Shown: in pieces, positions 1 to 6,579 of the stretch | Numbering within the stretch: the stretch's first letter is position 1 | Layout: every line of letters starts with the position of its first letter | Assembly: GCA_009916335.1 (NCBI GenBank) | Contig: SAAR01000186.1 | Coordinates: 1-6,700, forward strand | DNA from: Erysipelotrichia bacterium | Lineage (GTDB): Bacteria; Bacillota_I; Bacilli_A; Erysipelotrichales; Erysipelotrichaceae | Reading direction: 5' to 3' | Length of the DNA stretch: 6,700 nucleotides | Notes under the pieces: model-generated | The model's database searches: none | Told to the model about the DNA's origin: nothing | The model's input: only the letters and a program-made list of their open reading frames with translations | Translations under genes and position numbers: made by a program

Positions 1-1
1 T

Positions 2-664
2 GCTCATGCCCTTGCATTGGGTACCTTCTATCGACCAAATGAAAGCACTATGTTTAGTTTAGGAGCTTCCATTGGTGGTGGTGAAAATATGGTTAATGCT
101 GGTATTAGTGTGAAATTAGGCCAAGGTAATAATGTTACGACTTCTCGTGTTGCGATGGCGAAGGAAATAATTGATTTGCGCGATGATAATAAGGAATTGC
201 GTAAACAAGTAGAAGAAATTAATAATAGATTAAATTCTCTTCTAGGCATTTTAGATATGAGTAAGAAAAAAGACTTCCCTGATGTGCCAGACAATCATTG
301 GGCTTATAATTATGTAGCAACGCTTGCTGGAAATGGTCTTGTAGAAGGTTATCCAGATGGAACCTTTGCTGGTGATCGCACGATGACACGTTATGAATTT
401 GCAGCTATTATCTATCGTGCTCTTAAAAATGGAGCCCCTGTAGATGAAAATATGGATCGGGCAATGAATGAATTTGAACCAGAACTCCGTCAAATTCGTT
501 TAGATCGAATTCGTGTGGATCGCATCTCCGGCAATGATACTGATAAATATAAAGTAGAACGTGTTCGCGTTAATAACAAAGATAATGAAGAAAAAAATGA
601 TTATCGTGATATTTATGGCGGTAGCATTCCAAAACCAATAGTGGAAACTGAGATTGCAGAGTAA
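2..664 (+). CDS. Trimeric autotransporter adhesin, C-terminal end (YadA anchor + coiled coil + SLH domain), 5'-partial
   Basis: The frame is open to the left edge, so this is the last 220 residues of a larger surface protein. Residues about 1-41 (GTFYRPNESTMFSLGAS, then GGGENMVNAGISVKLGQ) match the end of a YadA-type membrane anchor, the trimeric beta-barrel that sits in the outer membrane. Residues about 53-84 are a heptad-like coiled coil (DLRDDNKELRKQVEEINNRL). Residues about 91-141 are one SLH domain (FPDVPDNHWAYNYV, GYPDGTF, TRYEFAAIIYRAL). A charged tail rich in Arg, Asp and Lys follows. Known biology: SLH domains of Negativicutes outer-membrane proteins bind modified peptidoglycan. I infer that the barrel is tethered to the wall from the periplasmic side while the missing N-terminal part acts outside as an adhesin. 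No functional link to the CRISPR genes is visible, and a terminator separates them. The family call is firm; the exact adhesin is not identifiable from this fragment. Confidence 0.85.
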   Translation, partial: AHALALGTFYRPNESTMFSLGASIGGGENMVNAGISVKLGQGNNVTTSRVAMAKEIIDLRDDNKELRKQVEEINNRLNSLLGILDMSKKKDFPDVPDNHWAYNYVATLAGNGLVEGYPDGTFAGDRTMTRYEFAAIIYRALKNGAPVDENMDRAMNEFEPELRQIRLDRIRVDRISGNDTDKYKVERVRVNNKDNEEKNDYRDIYGGSIPKPIVETEIAE

Positions 665-731
665 GCGATGATGAATTGATTTTTTAAGGATCTTTGTTAA
701 ATACTTATGTAATATTTCTAATTGAGCAGCC

Positions 732-769
732 AAAAGAGATACTGTGCAACTGTCACAGTATCTCTTTTT
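732..769 (+). terminator. Intrinsic terminator of the autotransporter gene
   Basis: A perfect 15-bp stem pairs 732-746 (AAAAGAGATACTGTG) with 754-768 around a 7-nt loop, and the right arm ends in a run of five T. It lies about 70 bases after the stop codon of the adhesin gene. The A-run on the left arm means it could also terminate transcripts from the other strand. Confidence 0.9.
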
Positions 770-898
770 GAGTTTATAGAATATATTTAAGCAAAATAGG
801 TGTTCCGCAATTACCTTCTACATAGGGGGTGTAATAGGTTACTCATTGAACAACCGAGCCACATCGAGTGTGTAGGTCTGCTTACTCGCGTGGAACGT

Positions 899-907
899 TG
901 ATATAAT
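899..907 (+). promoter_or_regulatory. Extended -10 promoter element (TGATATAAT)
   Basis: TG-A-TATAAT is a perfect extended -10 box, with the TATAAT core at 902-907. There is no good -35 at 17 nt spacing (TGCTTA, 879-884), but extended -10 promoters can work without one. A transcript would start near 914 and run at once into the hairpin at 916-951, so it would be very short unless it reads through. Confidence 0.4.
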
Positions 908-915
908 AAGGTTTT

Positions 916-951
916 GAGCAGTTTGGTGTAATGCCAGGATTGCTCTTTTTT
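916..951 (+). terminator. Terminator-like hairpin with T6 run
   Basis: GAGCA (916-920) pairs with TGCTC (941-945), followed by six T (946-951). The interior can add TGG/CCA pairing (924-926 with 934-936) extended by wobble pairs. The stem is weaker than the one at 732-769. No intact gene ends just before it, so it may close a small RNA or be a leftover of the decayed element next to it. Confidence 0.5.
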
Positions 952-1289
952 CATGTTAAAATGACGATTTTTGGGTTGACCGTAGAGTTGATGGAAATGA
1001 TTTGGAGTTTTGAGTTGACAGGTTTTACACCGTAGACTTGATAGGTTGGAGATAGGCGAATGTAGGAATCCATACGTGGAGAAATGCCTATGACTTTAGT
1101 GCGACGGCGTAATTCCCTGTTTAGCCGCTCCAGAAGGTGGGTAGATGCGACTTTATGAGCGTCAATTTGCCAGAAATTGAAGAATTGAAGGGATATTCTT
1201 TACTAAGCATCGATTAACGTATTGAGAGACCCTTCGCTATCTGTTGAACAACGTAAGCCGTTTATTAAGAGGGGAAAATATTCAGGCAG
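951..1289 (-). pseudogene. Decayed IS256/Mutator-family transposase, C-terminal remnant
   Basis: Read on the minus strand, this gives LPEYFPLLINGL, then SLQFFNF, then DAHKVASTHLLERLNRELRR followed by RTKVIGI and DSYIRL. The block ERLNRELRRRTKVIGIFP is the hallmark C-terminal motif of IS256-type DDE transposases, and SLQFFNF precedes it in relatives. The fragment is broken. Two adjacent in-frame stops (1200-1205) lie between INGL and SLQFFNF, in about 60 bases that do not align with the family. The family's usual continuation after YIRL (…TTYLxEYxEDW) is replaced by unrelated residues up to a stop at 951-953. The N-terminal two thirds are missing, so it cannot be functional. It marks past mobile-element activity right next to the CRISPR-Cas operon. 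Confidence 0.8.
973..1045. repeat. Imperfect direct repeats, possible degenerate IS end
   Basis: GGGTTGACCGTAGAGTTGAT (973-992) is echoed by GAGTTGAC (1012-1019) and ACCGTAGACTTGATAGG (1029-1045). The motif TTTTACACCG (1023-1032) resembles the TTTACAC-type termini I associate with IS256-family elements. Because it sits just beyond the broken 3' end of the transposase remnant, I infer it is what remains of the element's terminal repeat after an internal deletion. No matching copy was seen at the other side. Confidence 0.35.
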
Positions 1290-1296
1290 GAATAGA

Positions 1297-1325
1297 TTCG
1301 CATTTAATTGAATATATAATATAGT
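1297..1325 (+). promoter_or_regulatory. Candidate promoter of the cas operon
   Basis: TTCGCA (1297-1302) and TATAGT (1320-1325) are separated by 17 nt. An alternative -10, TATAAT, lies at 1315-1320 but has no good -35 at normal spacing. A start near 1332 would give an untranslated leader of about 85 nt before the cas12a ATG. It is the best promoter-like sequence between the IS remnant and cas12a, but AT-rich DNA produces such matches easily. Confidence 0.4.
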
Positions 1326-1337
1326 ATGTTTTATCAG

Positions 1338-1370
1338 TTAAAGATAGTAGTTAGGAAGAATTATCTTTAA
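1338..1370. repeat. 9-bp inverted repeat in the cas12a 5' untranslated region
   Basis: TTAAAGATA (1338-1346) and TATCTTTAA (1362-1370) are perfect reverse complements with a 15-nt spacer. The pair lies between the candidate -10 and the ribosome binding site of cas12a. It could be a dimeric repressor operator or an AU hairpin in the mRNA leader. No trailing T-run is present, so it is not an intrinsic terminator. Confidence 0.5.
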
Positions 1371-1403
1371 TTATGCTTTAAAGTACATGTTGTGAATAGG
1401 GCC

Positions 1404-1410
1404 GGGGAGG
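1404..1410 (+). promoter_or_regulatory. Ribosome binding site that fixes the cas12a start
   Basis: GGGGAGG ends 5 nt before the ATG at 1416. The frame also opens at a GTG at 1392, but that codon has no Shine-Dalgarno sequence ahead of it and would add eight residues lying over the ribosome binding site itself, so 1416 is the start. Confidence 0.85.
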
Positions 1411-1415
1411 TTAGT

Positions 1416-4400
1416 ATGAGTAAGTTTCAAAATCTTTATACCATTAATAAGACACTTCGTTTTGGGTTGAAACCTTTTGGTAAAACCTTAGAAAATTTTA
1501 ATAAAACGAATTTGTTACAACTGGATGAATATAAAGCTAAGCATAGAAAAGAAGTACAAAGGTTGTTTGATGAAAATTTTAAACAACTGATTGAAGAACG
1601 ATTACGAGGTCTTTCTTTAGATACACAAGCTCTTGAAGAAGCTTTTGATATCAATAAACGTGATGCTGCATTAATATCTCTAAAAAAACAAGTGACAGGT
1701 ATTTGCTATGATTCTGAAATGAAAAAAACATATTTACAGGCAGATAAGCATTTCCAAAAACTCTTAGCGGCAGGTCCTAATCAAGCTATGGTATGTACAT
1801 ATGATAAGTTTAGTACTTATTTTGTGAATTTCTTTGACATTCGTACGCATATTTTTAAGGGAGATACATCAGGGTCTATTGCTTACAGATTAATTGATGA
1901 AAATTTAACGATTTTTAAAAAGAATGTAGATAAGATTGCTAAATTACCAGTAGGTTTAAAAGATGAAGTTGAAGAATTAGCGGACATAGAGTCTTTACAA
2001 AGCTATAATTCCTATCTTACCCAATCGGGTATTACTGAATATAATGAGCTTTTAGGAGGTATTGCTTATGAAGATGGTACAAAACTACAAGGGATTAATG
2101 AAAAAATCAACTTATACGGGCAAAAGAATAAATTAAAATTACCTCGACTAGAATCGCTGTATAAAATGATTTTATCAGATAGAGAAACGCAGTCCTTTGT
2201 TTTATCTATCATTGAAAACGATGCAGAGTTGATTGGACAAATTTCAACTTTACTAGAAGATGTATTATTATCTAAAACATTAGCACTTTCTGATGTAGAT
2301 GGAGTATTTATTAAATATACACAACTAGGCAATTTGCCAGGCGTACCATATACAGTGATTAACAGCAAAATTAATGAAGCTTTTGATGCTACTTATACAG
2401 GTAAAAAAGAAGGGGAAAAATACAAAGTTACAAAGAAGAAAACAATTGAAAAAGATGTATACTCGTTAAGTAAAATAGAGAAGCTGTTCCAGGACAGTGA
2501 CATCAATGTTTCAGAGGCGTTGAAAAATAAGTATGGAGTGCTTATTGCTTCTTATGAAGAAGCAAAGGGGCTGTTTAATAGTATAGACTGGACAGAAATT
2601 AAAAATATAAAACAGTCTGGTCACACAATTATCATCAAAGATGTTTTAGACGCACTAAAAAATATCCAATTCTTCTATAATTTATTTGATGTTGTAGAAG
2701 AAAATTTAAATCCTTCCATCGAGTTTTATAATGAGCTAAGCTTGAATAAAAATCAGCTAGGGAATGAATTTAATAGTACGTACAATAAAGCAAGAAACTA
2801 CTTAACTAAAAAAGAATACTCTGAGGAGAAATTCAAACTTAACTTTGACTCGCCAACATTAGCAGACGGCTGGGATGTAAATAAAGAAACGGCTAACCTT
2901 ACTATATTATTGAGGCGTTTTAATAGTGAAAGAAATAATTATGATTATTTCTTGGGCGTTTGGAAAAAAGCTGTACCAAGTAGAGAAAAGAATCTAATCA
3001 TTAATGCTGATGGTGAATTTGAAAAAATGGATTATAAACTATATCCTGATCCATCAAAAATGCTACCAAAGCAATTTGTTAGTGCTCAATCTTGGTTTGA
3101 CAAATACCCAGCATCACCAGAGTTTATGGGAAAATATGAGGCAGGTCTTCATAAAAAGGGAAATAATTTTGATATAGAATTCTTGCATGAACTAATTAAT
3201 CGCTATAAACATGGTTTAAAACATCATGAAAATAAATATGAGGAAACTTTTGATTTTGAATTAAAGGAAACAGAGGAATACTCTGAATATTCAGAATTTA
3301 TTCAGGATGTAAGTAAAAGTAATTATAAAGTTAAATTTAATCATGTAGCAGGAGTAGAGGAATTAGTTGAAGAAGGAAAGTTATATTTATTCCAAATATG
3401 GTCTAAAGATTTCTCTACTTTCTCTAAAGGCACTAAAAATTTAAATACTATCTATTTTGAAAGTTTATTTTCTGAAGAAAATCTAGAAAAAAGGATTTTT
3501 AAGCTATCTGGTGGTGCAGAATTATTCTACAGACCTAAATCCTTAACATATACTAAAGAGCTTATGGAAAAAGGGCATCATTATAATGAGTTGAAAGATA
3601 GTTTCAACTATCCAATTATTAAGGATAAACGGTATACAGAAGATAAGTTTATGTTCCATGTACCAATCCAAATTAACTATGGTGCAGAAAACTTAGGTCC
3701 AGTTAAACTAAATAACCGAATAAATGAAAATATAGATGGATTTACACATATTATTGGTATAGACAGAGGGGAGCGCCATCTTGTTTATATCTCTGTAGTA
3801 GATGTGAAAACAGGAAAAATTGTAGAACAAAAACATTTAGATGAAATTGTTAATATTGATTCGAAAGGGAAGAAACATTGTACTCCGTACTTACAAAAAC
3901 TAGATGAAAGAAGTAAAACTAGAGACCAAGAACGTAAATCTTGGGAAGCTATTGAAACGATTAAAGAACTAAAAGATGGCTATATCTCACAAGTTGTAAA
4001 TGAGATTTGTACACTGCAACAGAAATATAATGCACTCATTGTTATGGAGAACCTCAATCTAGGGTTTAAACGGTCACGTTTTAAAGTGGAAAAACAAATT
4101 TATCAAAAATTTGAAACAGCACTAATCAAGAAGTTTAACTATATTATTGATAAGAAAGATAATTCTACCTACTTACATGGTTTACAATTGGCCAATCCTA
4201 TTCAAACTCTAAACAGTATAGGGAAGCAGTCGGGTATTATTTTCTACATTCCTGCATGGAATACATCTAAAATTGATCCAACAACAGGGTTTGTAAATTT
4301 ACTTTATGGAGCAGATTTGAGATACACCAATAAAGAGCAAGCAGAAGCTTTCATTAATAAGCTAGATAAAATATATTTTGAGGATGGTGTATTCAAATTT

Positions 4401-4892
4401 GATATTGACTTCAAGAAATGGAACCAGCGATATGCTAAATCTTGTACAAAATGGACTCTAACTAGTTATGGTACTCGCGTTGAGACAAAACGAGATGTAA
4501 TTAAAAATAATATGTGGTGCTCTAATGAAATTGATTTGACTGCAGAGTTTGAAAAAATACTTAATAAAAGAGATGGAAGCTTAAAAACTTGTGATGTAGA
4601 AACATATAAGCGATTCTTGTACTTGTTTAAGCTATTGCTCCAAATTCGTAACTCAATTACTGGCACGGATACTGACTATATGATTTCACCAGTTATAGCT
4701 GCTGATGGACAACAATTTGATTCAAGGGTTGTAGGGATGTCTTTGCCTAATGGGCTGCCTAAAGATGCTGATGCTAATGGTGCGTATAATATTGCACGAA
4801 AAGGACTGATGGCGGTGCATAATATTAAAGCAGGCTTTAAAAAACCATTTGAAATATCTAACGAAGAGTACTTAGAATATCTTCAAAAGTAA
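1416..4892 (+). CDS. cas12a: CRISPR-associated endonuclease Cas12a (Cpf1), compact, type V-A effector
   Basis: Cas12a binds a crRNA, processes its own array transcript, and cuts PAM-flanked DNA with one RuvC site. From the ATG at 1416 it has 1158 residues, below the roughly 1200-1310 of well-known members. The N-terminus FQNLYTINKTLRFGLKPFGK is the standard WED-I start. REC lobes follow to about residue 480, then GWDVNKETANLTILL (W486) in the WED region. KMLPK (K552) corresponds to the PAM-contacting lysine of AsCas12a and FnCas12a. GKLYLFQI lies near 654-661. RuvC-I is IIGIDRGERH (D783), the bridge helix has W843, RuvC-II is IVMENLNLGFK (E878), and RuvC-III is DADANGAYNIARKG (catalytic D1119). 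The Nuc-domain arginine lies in LLQIRNS (R1078). All catalytic positions are present, so DNA cleavage is expected. The segment for crRNA processing (about 709-736) is short and atypical: it has GHH (720-722) and K736 but no THP-type motif. The C-terminus EEYLEYLQK is the normal family end. It heads the operon. Confidence 0.97.
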   Translation: MSKFQNLYTINKTLRFGLKPFGKTLENFNKTNLLQLDEYKAKHRKEVQRLFDENFKQLIEERLRGLSLDTQALEEAFDINKRDAALISLKKQVTGICYDSEMKKTYLQADKHFQKLLAAGPNQAMVCTYDKFSTYFVNFFDIRTHIFKGDTSGSIAYRLIDENLTIFKKNVDKIAKLPVGLKDEVEELADIESLQSYNSYLTQSGITEYNELLGGIAYEDGTKLQGINEKINLYGQKNKLKLPRLESLYKMILSDRETQSFVLSIIENDAELIGQISTLLEDVLLSKTLALSDVDGVFIKYTQLGNLPGVPYTVINSKINEAFDATYTGKKEGEKYKVTKKKTIEKDVYSLSKIEKLFQDSDINVSEALKNKYGVLIASYEEAKGLFNSIDWTEIKNIKQSGHTIIIKDVLDALKNIQFFYNLFDVVEENLNPSIEFYNELSLNKNQLGNEFNSTYNKARNYLTKKEYSEEKFKLNFDSPTLADGWDVNKETANLTILLRRFNSERNNYDYFLGVWKKAVPSREKNLIINADGEFEKMDYKLYPDPSKMLPKQFVSAQSWFDKYPASPEFMGKYEAGLHKKGNNFDIEFLHELINRYKHGLKHHENKYEETFDFELKETEEYSEYSEFIQDVSKSNYKVKFNHVAGVEELVEEGKLYLFQIWSKDFSTFSKGTKNLNTIYFESLFSEENLEKRIFKLSGGAELFYRPKSLTYTKELMEKGHHYNELKDSFNYPIIKDKRYTEDKFMFHVPIQINYGAENLGPVKLNNRINENIDGFTHIIGIDRGERHLVYISVVDVKTGKIVEQKHLDEIVNIDSKGKKHCTPYLQKLDERSKTRDQERKSWEAIETIKELKDGYISQVVNEICTLQQKYNALIVMENLNLGFKRSRFKVEKQIYQKFETALIKKFNYIIDKKDNSTYLHGLQLANPIQTLNSIGKQSGIIFYIPAWNTSKIDPTTGFVNLLYGADLRYTNKEQAEAFINKLDKIYFEDGVFKFDIDFKKWNQRYAKSCTKWTLTSYGTRVETKRDVIKNNMWCSNEIDLTAEFEKILNKRDGSLKTCDVETYKRFLYLFKLLLQIRNSITGTDTDYMISPVIAADGQQFDSRVVGMSLPNGLPKDADANGAYNIARKGLMAVHNIKAGFKKPFEISNEEYLEYLQK

Positions 4893-4919
4893 TCGGTATA
4901 TTATTCCACATCTAAAGAT

Positions 4920-5312
4920 ATGTTACAAGGCATTGAAGTATATTCTGATATATATAGAATCATAGGAAAGATTGATATATATGACAGAAAAAAAGAAGCA
5001 TTAGTAGAGCGGAAGAATAAAATTACAACTATTTATGACGGCTATATATTTCAATTGTATGCTCAATATTTTGCCATGACAGAACAGGGGCATAAGGTAA
5101 AAGCTCTAAATCTTTATTCATATGCAGATAATAAATCATATAAGGTGGAATTACCAGAAGAGAATGAAGGGATGTTCCATAAGTTTAAGCAATTACTATA
5201 TGATATTAGAACGTTTGATTTAAGAAAATTTCATCAGAATAACACGGAAAAGTGCAAGCACTGTATTTATGTTCAGCTTTGTGTAAGTCAGGGTGAAAAG
5301 TATGTTGAGTGA
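4920..5312 (+). CDS. cas4: Type V-A Cas4 nuclease, N-terminally truncated (probable pseudogene)
   Basis: Cas4 is a RecB-fold, Fe-S exonuclease that trims pre-spacers and checks their PAM for Cas1-Cas2. From the ATG at 4920 there are 130 residues. Visible motifs are GKIDIYD (D19), VERKNK (E30 and K32 of the E-x-K motif), IFQLYAQYF (Q45), and the C-terminal cluster cysteines CKHC plus C (C112, C115, C121). The family's N-terminal part, with the fourth Fe-S cysteine (FCPY-like motif) and the conserved histidine, is missing. The codons just before the ATG (4893-4919, SVYYSTSKD) still read like Cas4, and they continue without a gap from the cas12a TAA in the same frame. So the first roughly 50-70 codons were probably deleted rather than the gene simply starting late. 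The ATG has no clear ribosome binding site. The 3' end overlaps cas1 by 11 nt. The truncated product probably cannot hold a full Fe-S cluster; it could be inactive, or made at low level through coupling to cas12a. Confidence 0.85.
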   Translation: MLQGIEVYSDIYRIIGKIDIYDRKKEALVERKNKITTIYDGYIFQLYAQYFAMTEQGHKVKALNLYSYADNKSYKVELPEENEGMFHKFKQLLYDIRTFDLRKFHQNNTEKCKHCIYVQLCVSQGEKYVE

Positions 5313-6273
5313 ACCAGGATTTTCAATGCGCAAGATTGTCATGATTCATGCTAACCAAGGGCAGAAAATTAGCTTTTTGAATGACAATCTTGTGGTCAAA
5401 GATAAGGAAGGAAAAATAATTTTACAGTATACTTGCCATAGGGTATTTATTATCTATATTATAGGTGGATTTACTGTGACTAGTGGACTAATTGAACGGG
5501 GCCGACGATTTGGTATATCTTTTGTATTTCTTACTGCTGGCTATAAATTTTATGAAAGCATCCCTTATGCATCAAGAGGAAATACAATGCTTGTTAGTCG
5601 ACAATACACAAGTAATATCAATGGTCAAATAGCGCAAAAAATTGTTGAAAACAAGATTCTCAATCAAAGGAAAGCCTTATTATCATTGCGTAAATATAAA
5701 GACGGCATTGAGATGATTGACAAACGATTAGAGAGTCTAGTAGAACCGATAGATGATTTAGCTACTTTATTAGGTATAGAAGGGACTGCAGCCAAAATCT
5801 ATTTTAATCGAGTTTTTGAAGAGGCTAATTGGCAAGGTCGCCAACCTAGAGTTAAAAATGATGTAATCAATCTGTTATTAGATATTGGCTATACAGTGCT
5901 ATTTAATTATGTTGATGCTATGACATCTATGTATGGATTTGATGTTTATAAAGGTAATTTGCATCAAGAGTTTTATAAGCGTAAATCCTTAATTTGTGAT
6001 TTAGTAGAACCATTTCGTGTCATTGTCGACCTTAAAATAAGAAAAATGTATAATTTAAAGCAAATCTCAGAAGATGATTTTATCTGTCAACGAGGCCGCT
6101 ATATGATTAATTTCAAGAGCAAAACCAATTATGGGGTAGAATTTGCAAAGGAGATTAATGATTATAGCATATGCATTTACCGCTATGTAAAAGGCTACTA
6201 TAGATGGTTTATGACCAGCGAAGATATTAGTAAAATGCCTATGGCGGAGGTTGTAAAAAATGATTTTAATTAG
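5302..6273 (+). CDS. cas1: CRISPR-associated integrase Cas1 (type V-A)
   Basis: Cas1 is the metal-dependent integrase that, with Cas2, inserts new spacers next to the leader. The ATG at 5302 is chosen (323 residues) because AGGGTG (5290-5295) lies 6 nt ahead and MLSEPGFSMRKIV resembles the usual type V-A start. The GTG at 5293 lies within that ribosome binding site. The N-terminal beta domain runs through ILQYTCHRVFIIYIIGGF. The metal site is visible as E160 (LLGIEGTAAKIYF), H221 (GNLHQEFYKRKSL) and D233/E236 (CDLVEPFR). INLLLDIGYTVLFNYVDA is a typical core helix. Length is normal and there is no frameshift, so the protein should be active. It overlaps cas4 by 11 nt and cas2 by 14 nt, which points to translational coupling in one operon. 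Confidence 0.96.
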   Translation: MLSEPGFSMRKIVMIHANQGQKISFLNDNLVVKDKEGKIILQYTCHRVFIIYIIGGFTVTSGLIERGRRFGISFVFLTAGYKFYESIPYASRGNTMLVSRQYTSNINGQIAQKIVENKILNQRKALLSLRKYKDGIEMIDKRLESLVEPIDDLATLLGIEGTAAKIYFNRVFEEANWQGRQPRVKNDVINLLLDIGYTVLFNYVDAMTSMYGFDVYKGNLHQEFYKRKSLICDLVEPFRVIVDLKIRKMYNLKQISEDDFICQRGRYMINFKSKTNYGVEFAKEINDYSICIYRYVKGYYRWFMTSEDISKMPMAEVVKNDFN

Positions 6274-6532
6274 TTACGATATTGCTGATGATAAGAAACG
6301 ATCTAGGTTTAATAAATTTATTCGCAAATTTGGGTTTATGTTACAGTATTCTGTATATGAAATTACAAATAGTGAAAGTATGCTAGATAAGATAATCTGG
6401 GAGATAGAACATCGTTGGGAACCAACATTTGATGAAAGTGATTCAGTCATCATTATAAAAACTAGCAAAACATGTAGAATATCAAAATTTGGGTATGCAA
6501 AACATGATGAAGATAGTATAGTAGTAATATAA
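6260..6532 (+). CDS. cas2: CRISPR-associated protein Cas2
   Basis: Cas2 forms the dimer at the centre of the Cas1-Cas2 integration complex. The 90-residue protein has the usual ferredoxin-like beginning MILISYDIADDKKRSRFNKF, with the conserved aspartate at position 7. Next come FGFMLQYSVYEI, an interface strand, and DSVIIIKTSKTC near the C-terminus. GGCGGAGG (6243-6250) lies 9 nt ahead of the ATG and is a strong ribosome binding site inside the end of cas1, so the 14-nt overlap with cas1 is real. It is the last gene of the operon; the array leader begins right after its stop. Confidence 0.95.
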   Translation: MILISYDIADDKKRSRFNKFIRKFGFMLQYSVYEITNSESMLDKIIWEIEHRWEPTFDESDSVIIIKTSKTCRISKFGYAKHDEDSIVVI

Positions 6533-6579
6533 TGGGTCTTATAGATTAACATGCAAATCTGAGTCTTAATGTAAAAATA

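Larger units (their letters stand above)
802..951 (+). other. Possible structured RNA or degenerate element between the two terminators
   Basis: No coding frame is convincing here. GTTCCGC (802-808) can pair with GTGGAAC (890-896), giving 7 bp with one G-U. Just inside it, ATTAC (810-814) can pair with GTAAT (832-836). A terminator-like hairpin closes the segment. This could be a small non-coding RNA, an untranslated remnant of a lost gene, or an insertion-sequence end. I compared it by eye with the tmRNA, SRP RNA, 6S RNA and cobalamin riboswitch consensus features I know and saw no match. Confidence is low because short stems arise by chance. Confidence 0.25.

Noticed and set aside
1392..1415. 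Longer cas12a starting at the GTG at 1392
   Set aside because: The extra eight codons cover the strong ribosome binding site GGGGAGG, which is placed for the ATG at 1416. The family N-terminus also begins right after that ATG.
665..1415. A tracrRNA or anti-repeat upstream of cas12a
   Set aside because: No stretch complementary to the repeat handle was found, and type V-A effectors do not need a tracrRNA. TTCTACATAGGGGG near 817-830 only superficially resembles the repeat.
2066..2368. Minus-strand open frames within cas12a, cas2 and the adhesin gene
   Set aside because: They lie opposite strongly supported genes, lack recognisable motifs and ribosome binding sites, and are shadows of the real reading frames.
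4700..4892. Missing N-terminal part of Cas4 encoded inside the 3' end of cas12a
   Set aside because: Cas12a reads to its normal family C-terminus here, and the Cas4 remnant is in the same frame as cas12a, so the missing part cannot overlap in that frame. No other frame shows an FCPY-like motif.
5293..5301. cas1 starting at the GTG at 5293
   Set aside because: It overlaps the AGGGTG ribosome binding site, and the ATG at 5302 gives the normal Cas1 N-terminus.
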